In this document: piece by piece, positions 56,504 to 64,000 of the stretch
How positions within the stretch are numbered: the stretch's first letter is position 1
Layout: the number at the start of each line of letters is the position of its first letter
Assembly: GCF_904849725.1 (NCBI RefSeq)
Contig: NC_058519.1
Location: forward strand, 20,195,267 to 20,259,266
Length of the DNA stretch: 64,000 nucleotides
Direction of reading: 5' to 3'
Origin: Hordeum vulgare subsp. vulgare
Lineage: Eukaryota; Streptophyta; Magnoliopsida; Poales; Poaceae
Notes under the pieces: model-generated
The model's database searches: none
What the model saw: the letters and a program-made list of their open reading frames with translations, nothing else
Told to the model about the DNA's origin: nothing
Program-made: the position numbers and the translations under genes

Positions 56504-58312
56504 TCCTTAGTTGATACATTTCCTTGAGGGTTCCCCCACCCCCCCTCCCCCCCGCCGCCGGCCGTCCCCGCACCCCTCCCCCTCTCCCCCTCTTCCCCTC
56601 CCGCTCCGCCGCTCCAGGGGTCATCGGATCCGTGCCCCCTCTCCCCCTCCTCCCCTCCCGCGACCCGCGCCGCCCCCGCGGCGGTCGGGCCGCGCCCCCA
56701 ACCTCCCGCCCACTCGCCCCCCTTCCCTCCCTCCTCCTGCCGTCGCCGGTGCGCCGCGCCGGCCCTTGGTCGGGCGGCCCCGGTGGCGGCGGGACTCCGG
56801 CCTTTACCCTCCTGGCTCGGGTGGCGCGGGGCAGCCCGGGGCCTGGTGGTGCGTCTCGGCGGCAGCGGCCCGACGCGGCGGCGGGGCTCCCCCTGGTGCG
56901 GCGTGGATGGTCTTGGTGGCGGTGGTGCTGCCGTTGGTGGCTGGGTAGCGGTGGCAGCGATCCGGCCCTTCAGGCCCAGATCTGGTCCCCCCCGGGGCCG
57001 ATCTGGGTCTGGTCGGGCCAGCCTCGTCGCCTCTGGTTGGTTTGCGGCGCGGCTCCCCCTGGTGCGGCGTGGATGGTCTCGGTGGCGGTGGTGCTGCCGT
57101 TGGTGGCTGGGTAGCGGTGGCAGCGATCCGCCCTTCAGGCCCAGATCTGGTCCCCCCGGGGCCGATCTGGGTCTGGTCGGGCCAGCCTCGTCGCCTCTGG
57201 TTGGTTTGCGGCGCGGCTCCCCCTGTGCGGCGTGGATGGTCTCGGTGGCGGTGGTGCTGCCGTTGGTGGCTGGGTAGCGGTGGCAGCGATCCGGCCCTTC
57301 AGGCCCAGATCTGGTCCCCCCGGGGCCGATCTGGGTCTGGTCGGGCCAGCCTCGTCGTCTCTGGTTGGTTTGCGGCGCGGCTTGAGGCGGGGATGACAAC
57401 GTTGACATCGCACCGCTGCAGCGTGATGATGGGAGCTTCACGAGCTTGTCCATGCCCGACTGAGCTTTTGGACTGCATGAGGGTAGCGGCGGTGGCGGCC
57501 TACGTGCAGGAGCATGGCGGCGGGGACTTTACGAGCCCCGGGACTTGGCCGGAGCTCGGCCGGGCCTTCTTGGCCTGGTGTGTCCTGGCTGCTGTGTCCG
57601 GTCGGTACCCGCCGATGGCGGTGGAGGACGTCCTCCGGGTGGCTGCGCTGCTGCTGCCCTTCGGTTCCAATGGTTCGGTGTGCTCTCGTCGTCGTGTTCG
57701 GACGGCGACCGTCTTGGACGGTGGAGGTGGTCCCCTCCTGTGTGGTTGACCCCCTGTCAGGTCGTGTCTTTGGGTGGTTCGCCTCAGACTGACCGGCCTT
57801 GCTACGTTGACCATGGTGAGACGACGATGATGATTGCAAGACCGAGGTGGCGTTTGTTGGTGGATGGCATGCTTAGTGGTGCGTCTCTGATTGTCCGGGG
57901 GGTGGTGGTTTGGGGGTCGGAAGAAATCCTTGTCTTTTGACACCGACATGGTGATGATTGAGAGTGTCACCCTTCCTTCCTGAAGGGTGTCGGGTGTGCC
58001 TCCTCCCCACGCCTCGGAGCGTACCGGGGGAAACCCTAGGACCTGTCCGGACAGCAGTGTCGTCGTCGTCACTATCCTTCGTGAAGGTGCTGCTTGGTAC
58101 GCGATGGATCAAGGTGCTTGGATCGTGGTGGGAATATTCCGGAGGAGACGCAACAGTTGCGAGTCATTATTGTTTTCGTTAAGCCGTCGTTGTGGGCATT
58201 ATTTTCTCTTTCTTTTCTTTTGGACGTGGATGTGCTGTTTTGCCCCAGCCTTGGTTTCATGTTGTATCCTGTGATTGCTATATATATATAGCGGGGCGAA
58301 AGCCTATTTCGA
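56504..58312 (+). mobile_element. LINE-like non-LTR element, internally deleted
   Basis: A 17-bp sequence GAATGTTGAG(T/C)GCACTC flanks the block at 56,487-56,503 and 58,313-58,329, as a target duplication with one difference. The 3' end (GCTATATATATATAGCGGGG then CGAAAGCC) is of the kind I associate with Triticeae LINEs. The 5' part is C/G-rich leader. The middle has a tandem repeat. No reverse transcriptase frame is left, so it is non-autonomous. Pro/Arg/Gly-rich frames here are not proteins. Superfamily is from the ends only. Confidence 0.5.
56884..57382 (+). repeat. GC-rich 165-bp tandem triplication
   Basis: GGCTCCCCCTGGTGCGGCGT starts copies at 56,884 and 57,051, and a variant (CCCCCTGTGCGG) starts a third at 57,215. 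Each copy contains CCAGATCTGGTCCCCCC and TCGGGCCAGCCTCGTCG. Periods are about 167 and 164 bp. Confidence 0.9.
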
Positions 58313-58329
58313 GAATGTTGAGCGCACTC

Positions 58330-58876
58330 GTCTGAAAGAAGCTTCCAATTCTTTTGGCTTATAACTTGTAATTTGCTAGTCAAAACTGAAAGCGAAGGTT
58401 AGGCTCAAGTTTCGAGAGGGCCTCACACTGGAGAGAAAGGGGGTGGGGTACTTGATCGAACACTCGCCGCCCTTGAAGGTTTTTTCTTTTCGTCTAAAAT
58501 GTGCGATCATTTGGGGATTTAGGTAAGACATGTTTGAGCAAAGCCCCAATGCAAATGTATATTTGCAGAAGGGTTAACGGCTATTGGACGGTTATAGGAT
58601 GGTGATTGTGCCCCTAACTCATGTGTAATAACCTCATCTGTGATGCCATGCGTGTTTTATTATTGCAGACTATTAGATTGGTAGGTAGTTACGTTCCTTT
58701 CAAAAGTGACAAGTCAATATATTTCTCGCACTAGTGGAAGACGAAACTGAACATTTGTGGATGCTTCCTCTTTGTCTCTTCCATGGTGGACTGATTTCGA
58801 TGTGCTGGGGAAACCCCTGCCCCCTATGAGCTCTCGTGCTACTGGTGTCATGTCCTCACACATTGTTGCATACAAA
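58330..58876. other. Intergenic, no gene seen
   Basis: Mixed-composition DNA between the LINE-like element and the Harbinger element. No frame, TATA box or repeat was recognised. Confidence 0.5.
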
Positions 58877-60806
58877 GGCCCTGTTTGTTTCAAAAGTCTC
58901 TGGACTTTTTTTAGTTCCAACTTAAAAGTCCCTAGCCCCTACCCGTTTGTTTCCAGGGACTAAACAGGGACTAGAGGTCATTAAATGACATGTAAAAAGA
59001 CCATGTTATCCCTGATCATATTATTAAATAACACTTGTTCATAAGCAAATATTACAAAAGCAAAGAACTCTTGTTCACAACACTTGTTCATAATGAAAGA
59101 TTACATAAGCAAACAACACTTGTTCATAAGCAAATATTACAAAATCGAACAACACTTGTTCATAACAACCGAAGTAATATCATTGCTGTTTCAACGACCA
59201 TAACCCATCAGCGACCCAATCTCTAAATTGATTCATAACAACACTATCCGTCTCATTGGTTGAATCATTTCTTGGAGTAGTCATTGCCATAGACAATGGT
59301 ACATAATTTTCATCTTCATCACACAAGTCAAAATCTATATCGGATAGTTGACTTTGTCTAACAAAATTGTGCAATGCAATGCAAGCTACAATGATTTTGC
59401 TTTGTTTTTGTTGTGGATAACTAGGTAAGTGAAATAAAATCCTCCACTTGTTCTTCAAGACTCCAAAACACCTCTCAATGACATTTCTAAGTGAAGAATG
59501 ACTGAAATTAAAATGTTCTTTTTTTTCTCTAGGCATTGTGCCATCACGGTACTCTTGGAAATGATAGGTTAAACCCTTGTATGGTGCAAGATAACCCGGT
59601 TTGTTTGGGTATCCCGAATCGACAAGATAGAACTTTTGAGGTGGTGGTTTTGGAAACTTTGCACCAAATCTGGATTGGGCATCATTGAAGACCCTCATGT
59701 CATGCATTGATCCTGGCCAACCGGCTAGGACAAATGTGAATCTCATATCAAAGTCACACACACACATCACATTCTGACTCATCTCCTTATGTCTATTCCT
59801 ATGCTGGATAGCAGTGGCAACTGGTACCACAACTTGTATGTGTGTCCCATCTATTGCTCCAATGCAATTGTCCATAAATGGTGAATATTTTGTACATCTT
59901 AGTTTTGAGTGCACAGTGTTGAATTGAGGATCTATTGGCTTGATAATGTCTTTTGCTAGCTTGATCAGACATGCCAAACCTTTATCAAACATCCTTACAA
60001 TTGTGTCCAGTGACCTAACAAATCTGTTTTCTGCTTGTCTTAAAGATTGCGGGGAACCTACTATCCACAAAAATAGGCCTAGAGACTCAACTGATGATAT
60101 TTTTTTGCTGGACCTCAAACCATAGGAATCAACAAGCACACCATGCAATTTCTCAAACACTGGTCTGTGCATTCTAAACATGTTGTAACATGAAGTTTTG
60201 TTGGCTAGTGTTGTCATAACCCAATCATGCCCAGTCTGTATTGGTACTCTTCTAGGTCCTTTGTTACAGTAAGAGTCCAAGTAATACATACCAACCATGC
60301 AGGCCATCTGCAACATTCTTCTCTTCTTTTTTTGGTGCATCAAGAACATCAGTGCTTCATCATCACTGCTGCTCTCATCGACACTGCTGCCATCATCCTG
60401 AAACATGAAACATTAGTACAAATTTCTTTATCATGCACCACCTCTTTACCCAACAAAAATTATGAAACGCATAAAATGCAATGATCATTTAAAAAGGTCG
60501 CACACTACATGTCCATTACATAGTGATATTCGAAAAGAAAATGCAATGATCATTTAACAAGGTCGCACACTACATGTCCATTAAAATGCAAACATTAGTA
60601 CAGCTGGAGGAGACGAGCGAGTGGATAACGCGATGCGATGGGCAGGGTAGGAAAAAGTCCCAAAAAATTCCTCCCACAGGTACTTCTTCAAATAGTCCAA
60701 AACACCCCACTTTAGTCCCTAAAAGTCCCTCCTGTTTGTTTCATATGGGACTTTTTAAGACTTTTTTAGTCCCTACACCAAAAAGTCCATGGAAACAAAC
60801 ACCCCC
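58877..60806 (-). mobile_element. PIF/Harbinger DNA transposon with transposase
   Basis: The ends GGCCCTGTTTGTTTCAAAAG (58,877) and GGGGGTGTTTGTTTCCATGG (inverse of the right end at 60,806) are inverted repeats, flanked by AAA on both sides (58,874-58,876 and 60,807-60,809). The transposase is on the minus strand. The MYB-like partner ORF of PIF/Harbinger elements is missing. In the space where it might be, a 46-bp sequence (TGCAATGATCATTTAA-AAGG, 60,478 and 60,542) is directly repeated with a 64-bp period. Confidence 0.85.
59180..60406 (-). CDS. PIF/Harbinger transposase (DDE nuclease)
   Basis: The 408-aa open frame has all three catalytic acidic residues in recognisable settings: CIGAIDGTHIQV, YLVDSGYPNKPGY and RNVIERCFGVLKNKWRIL. 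The N-terminal part (SYGLRSSKKISSVESLGLFL) matches the helix-turn-helix-like region, and the C-terminal ACIALHNFVR is typical of the family (HARBI1/DDE_Tnp_4). The enzyme cuts and joins element ends at TTA/TAA-like targets. It normally needs a MYB-like partner for nuclear entry and end binding, and that gene is absent here. The start at 60,406 follows TTTCAG, a possible acceptor, so the reading may begin with an upstream exon and the ATG could be fortuitous. The frame has no stop or shift, so recent activity is possible. Confidence 0.85.
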   Translation of the reverse strand: MFQDDGSSVDESSSDDEALMFLMHQKKKRRMLQMACMVGMYYLDSYCNKGPRRVPIQTGHDWVMTTLANKTSCYNMFRMHRPVFEKLHGVLVDSYGLRSSKKISSVESLGLFLWIVGSPQSLRQAENRFVRSLDTIVRMFDKGLACLIKLAKDIIKPIDPQFNTVHSKLRCTKYSPFMDNCIGAIDGTHIQVVVPVATAIQHRNRHKEMSQNVMCVCDFDMRFTFVLAGWPGSMHDMRVFNDAQSRFGAKFPKPPPQKFYLVDSGYPNKPGYLAPYKGLTYHFQEYRDGTMPREKKEHFNFSHSSLRNVIERCFGVLKNKWRILFHLPSYPQQKQSKIIVACIALHNFVRQSQLSDIDFDLCDEDENYVPLSMAMTTPRNDSTNETDSVVMNQFRDWVADGLWSLKQQ

Positions 60807-60809
60807 AAA

Positions 60810-61553
60810 GACTTACGCGTTGGCAACAGCTTCACCGATGACTCATCCTCTCCCACAATGCCATGTCAATCGCCGACAGTGCCTCGACCGTGATTGCTTC
60901 TTTGTAAAAGAAAGAATGCGAACGCTTCTTCATCCGCCACACGCTACCCCGCGCCTCCTGCCTTTGTTATGCTCTTACTAACTTTTCTTGTTCAATTATC
61001 ATGTCAACTATGTTGATAACCTTTTGTTATGCACTGTTTTTGTATTAAGCATAATTGAAAAAATTGCTCATATTTTCATCACTGCATTTATGAACAGCAA
61101 AGTACTGCTCACAGCAAGGTACTGTACCGCAAGCTCACTACTTCCCGAAATGGGCATGCACTTTACAGCCATTCTGACGTCGATCCAACACCAGATTACC
61201 ACCAGCAGATGCAAATAGCCATGGTACTCCTCCTCCTAATAACTTAGTAAGTGCATGTGCATGTGCATGCCGCGAGACACGGTGCCTATGGGGTGTGGTG
61301 CCTTCATACGTACGCGACCACCAAGTCGATCACCAACGGCCGACGTGGAGGCACATGAGCCGACCGATCCGATCAAGCAGCTCGCCGGCGCCGGCCGTAT
61401 TGAATTCGCCATCTGAAATTTCGGCGAGTTAGCCGGCCTCTCGTTGTCACGCATCACTGCGCCGGCCACCGCCGCCACCACCACCCTTTGAGCTTCGAGC
61501 ATGCAATGCATGCAGCCAGATCATCCACCGAGCTGGACGATCAATGCGGATGC
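60810..61553. other. Upstream region of the Ole e 1 gene
   Basis: AT-rich to mixed sequence; no other gene is recognised. 61,260-61,500 is more GC-rich and likely belongs to the promoter of the following gene. CATGCATGC motifs (RY-like) lie at 61,499-61,515. Confidence 0.45.
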
Positions 61554-61562
61554 CTATATAAA
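61554..61562 (+). promoter_or_regulatory. TATA box of the Ole e 1 gene
   Basis: CTATATAAA lies 96-104 bp before the start codon, followed by a CA-rich leader with CATC repeats. Confidence 0.75.
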
Positions 61563-61657
61563 CCGCGCGTCGCATGTTCCATCAAATTCATCCATCCATC
61601 CATCCACCGGCCACTTCACAACAGCAAGTGGCAGTAGTTCGATTCAGAGGTTGAGGC

Positions 61658-62464
61658 ATGGCAGCCCCGAGAGCAGTCGTCCTCGGCCTCCTGCTGGCGA
61701 TCGCCGTCGCCAACGCCGAGGCGGCCTCGGCGTCCGTCGTCGTCGGCCTGGCCAAGTGCGCCGACTGCACCAGGAAGAACATCAAGGCCGAGGAGGCCTT
61801 CAAAGGTAATTCTAATTAAGCTGGGTATACGTACTGCTCAATCGTACTGTATATGTCAATGCATAGATCTACCTATATATAGATGGAGATCGGCTCATGG
61901 TTGTCCTGCTCCTACTGCCGTCAACGCACCTCAGGTCTCCAGGTGGCGATCAAGTGCAAGAACGTCCAGGGCGAGTACGAGAGCATGGCGGTGGGCGGTC
62001 TCGACGGCACCGGCGCCTTCAGCGTGCCCCTCGCCGCTGACCTCCACGGCGCTGACTGCGTCGCGCAGCTCCACAGCGCTGCCGCCAACGCGCCGTGCCC
62101 TGGCCAGGAGCCGTCCAAGATCGTGCCGGTTTCCGAGGGCACCACCTTCGGCATCGTTGCCGGCGACAAAATTGCCACGCCGTCTGCAGCGTCGCCGGAG
62201 TGCGCGTCCATGACCCTGTGCGGGCCGATCAAGAAGCACATCATCGAGCACTTCCACCACAAGAAGCCCGTGCCGCCGAAGCCGGAGCCCAAGCCCCAGC
62301 CCCACCCGGACTACGGCCCCGTGCCCAAGCCCGAGCCCAAGCCGCAGCCGCACCCGGACTACCACCCCGTGCCCAAGCCGCAGCCGCACCCGGACTACCA
62401 CCCCGTCCCTCCCACGCCCACCTACGGCGGCGGCGGCGGCGGTGGATACCACGGCCACCACTGA
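61658..62464 (+). CDS. Secreted Ole e 1 / proline-rich cell-wall protein
   Basis: Two exons, 61,658-61,805 and 61,935-62,464, with GT-AG borders and phase 1. They give a 225-aa protein. Residues 1 to about 25 are a signal peptide (APRAVVLGLLLAIAVANAEA). The Ole e 1 domain follows: VVVGLAKCADCTRKNIKAEE at its start, then KGLQVAIKCKN and GALDGTGAFSVPLAAD-like text, then paired cysteines (C.AQLHSAAANAPCPGQEPSKI). The C-terminal tail is an extensin-like PKPEPKPQPHPDY repeat with Tyr, then a Gly-rich GGGGGGGYHGHH. Similar grass proteins are wall proteins of roots or elongating organs, probably crosslinked through Tyr. Role in the wall is inferred. The 129-bp intron sits inside the first part of the Ole e 1 domain, as expected in this family. 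Confidence 0.85.
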
Positions 62465-62737
62465 CTCCGATCTACCGCCATCCGTCACAGCAATGAAACT
62501 TCATGTCTTGTTGCTGTCAGTGAGTGACGTTGCTATTTATGTGCACGAGTTAGCTTTGGTCTTCTATCAGCCAGAGTAACAGTTGTGAGGGATAAGTATG
62601 TGTGTCAGGCAAATGTATGGGTGATTACGGGTCAGTCTTTTTTTACAAAGTTTGTAATATCGGTGTGAATTTCTGTAATGAGAAGTTCCTATATCTGAAT
62701 CACCCAAGTAGACTTATTTTCCCATGTGCCTGCATTA
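62465..62737. other. 3' flank of the Ole e 1 gene
   Basis: Probable 3' UTR and flank, with the AATGAAAC variant near 62,491. No further gene is seen before the transposon end at 62,738. Confidence 0.5.
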
Positions 62738-62930
62738 GGGTATCTCCAACGGCGATCACCAAACGGGCGCCAACCAAATGTCCGCAGGCATCATGACCAG
62801 GCGCATCCAATCGTGTCCTTCAAATTTGCTCCTAAGTGCTTGTCTGGCTTTCTCTCTTTATCAAATTTCCTAGATCAACAACGATTCGATCATACATTCA
62901 AATGATTGCACCCCCCCTCCTTCATTAATA

Positions 62931-63011
62931 CTCCCTCTATAAACCAATATAAAAGTGTTTAGATAACTAAAATAATGATCTAAACGCTTTTATATTAATT
63001 TACGGAGGGAG
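62931..63011. mobile_element. Short Stowaway-type MITE
   Basis: An 81-bp element from CTCCCTCTATAAACCAATAT to TTAATTTACGGAGGGAG, flanked by TA at 62,929-62,930 and 63,012-63,013. It contains an inverted AAAGTGTTTAGAT / ATCTAAACGCTTT. Confidence 0.9.
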
Positions 63012-63051
63012 TACTAGTAAAATCACCCGACATTCAATAAGTTCTATACAT

Positions 63052-64000
63052 TTATCGAACCCAAAAGCAAATGAACCGGCTGTCTATATCTAATGCCTCA
63101 ATTTTCAGCCTCCTTTCCCCCTCCTTTTGCGCAAAACGTACGTACATGATGTCTTGCAAGTCGGAAACAAACTTGGCCGCTTCGGAGTCCAAGTCATGTG
63201 GCTCCACGTACAAGTTCTTTTGCTCCTCGCACGCTTGCTTCATCGCAAGCTTCCTATCATTAAGCTCAATCTTTTTTTTTATTTCCACAAATAGTTTCCT
63301 CCTTGATCTCATTGCACTTGGGACATGTCTCCTTTTTCTTCGTCACGATGTCCTCAAACTTCTCTGTCATCTTGGCCGTAGTCCCTTCTCATTCTCTCAT
63401 ATCCATCCCTTCGACCTGGCCACATGGGTGGCCGGTGCAAGCCCTCCTCGAACTACACCGCTTGGATCACCACCTTCATCACTTACTTTGGCGTTGGCGG
63501 TCTTGACATAATTAGTAATGCTGCTCCACTTGCTTTGCACAATCAAGTTGTACCAACAATGCATCATCGTGAATGTGCTCTCGGTCTTGTCGTACAACAT
63601 GGCCATGCGTCCGGGCTAGCAAAGCAATACAATGACATGATCAAGAAGTTGCAACATAGAGAAAATAAATCAAATGACCAACACATAAAGCATCACTAAA
63701 CAAAACTTACGTGCTTGAGGAGTGACGCGCCAGTTGGTCACCAGTTTTCATTTGTTCATATGCACCATGATGAGTGTTGGCAGCGTCTTGAATGGTGTAA
63801 CATTGAAGGCTTAGCGACTTCGGATTGTGATTTTGTAGCACTTCCTTATTGTAGGGCTCGTAGTGCTTTTTCTTAGGAAACCAATCATGCACACTTGGCC
63901 AAAGTGTCGATCCCTTTTGCTTTGTATTTTGAAATGGTTCAACATTTGTGACTAACGACGGCAAACACAGTAATTCATCCTCCTTGTTAAGATATTCCAA
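63052..64000 (-). pseudogene. Transposon MYB/NAM-associated ORF remnant, partial
   Basis: Read on the minus strand from the window edge. 64,000-63,707 has a MYB/trihelix-like start (GSTLWPSVHDWFPKKKHYEP, NPKSLSLQCYTIQDAANTHH). 63,606-63,397 has TFTMMHCWYNLIVQSKWSSI, and 63,312-63,052 has a basic coiled helix (IKKKIELNDRKLAMKQACEE), as in NAM-associated C-terminal regions. In plants such ORFs are often the second gene of PIF/Harbinger elements. The pieces are in different frames with stops between them, so this copy looks dead. The N terminus is outside the window. Confidence 0.6.

Larger units (their letters stand above)
62738..64000 (-). mobile_element. Harbinger-type element, left end only
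   Basis: GGGTATCTCCAACGGCGATC follows a TTA at 62,735-62,737, as at the end of many grass Harbinger-type elements. Further right is a minus-strand MYB/NAM-associated gene remnant. The right end is beyond the window. A Stowaway MITE lies at 62,931-63,011. Confidence 0.6.

Noticed and set aside
56449..57749. 334-aa and 235-aa frames in the GC-rich element
   Set aside because: They are translations of the 165-bp tandem repeat and GC-rich leader, with no recognisable domain.
60574..60981. 135-aa frame as the missing MYB-like partner of the Harbinger transposase
   Set aside because: It runs through the right terminal repeat of the element and lacks Trp-spaced MYB helices.

Overview
The window looks like a piece of a Triticeae grass genome (wheat, barley or Aegilops type). 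The evidence is a BARE1/WIS/Angela-type Copia element with 1.8-kb LTRs, an Au-type SINE, many Stowaway and Tourist MITEs with the usual TA or TAA/TTA target duplications, grass-type Helitrons (TC...CTAG termini), and GC-rich grass coding sequence. Genes have plant GT-AG introns. No bacterial or organellar gene set is present, and I saw no tRNA, rRNA or CRISPR locus.

Layout. 1-8,119 is repeat-rich and carries a 2.6-kb Helitron (3,992-6,585) holding a captured BTB/POZ gene. That Helitron sits inside the terminal repeat of a MITE. A small two-TM protein gene lies at 7,339-7,629 (minus). 8,120-35,175 is best read as one giant composite Helitron: about 5 kb of Helitron with captured pieces of a VOZ transcription factor gene and of the plastid chaperonin Cpn60-alpha gene, split by a 22-kb Tat-lineage Gypsy element (8,919-31,001, minus strand, target duplication CTCCC). 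The Gypsy element is itself split by a BARE1-like Copia element (14,546-23,465, target duplication GCGAG), which landed in a 71-bp tandem array. The Gypsy element carries, antisense to its ruined gag-pol, an open seven-exon gene for an 867-aa protein with its own probable promoter. 35,176-39,100 is nested MITEs, LTR fragments, a 360-bp Helitron and a 25-base C run.

39,100-64,000 is the gene-bearing part. It holds an intact 941-aa GRP23-like PPR protein with a Gln-rich decapeptide repeat tail (39,373-42,198, plus) and two tandem NAC transcription factor genes (45,078-46,596 and 49,338-50,916, both minus). Each NAC gene lies within one copy of a head-to-tail segmental duplication of 4.2-4.6 kb. 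Further on are a GC-rich LINE-like element (56,504-58,312), a PIF/Harbinger transposon with an open 408-aa transposase (58,877-60,806) and a MITE with matching ends 4 kb upstream. Last come a two-exon secreted Ole e 1/proline-rich cell-wall protein gene (61,658-62,464, plus) and the start of another Harbinger-type element whose MYB/NAM-associated ORF runs off the end.

The ordinary host genes (PPR, NACs, Ole e 1 protein) have no evident joint pathway. The connected story is transposon biology: gene capture by Helitrons, four levels of nesting whose order can be read from target duplications and empty sites, and an accessory antisense gene that has stayed open while the element's replication genes have decayed. 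All identifications are by reading the sequence; no database search was run.
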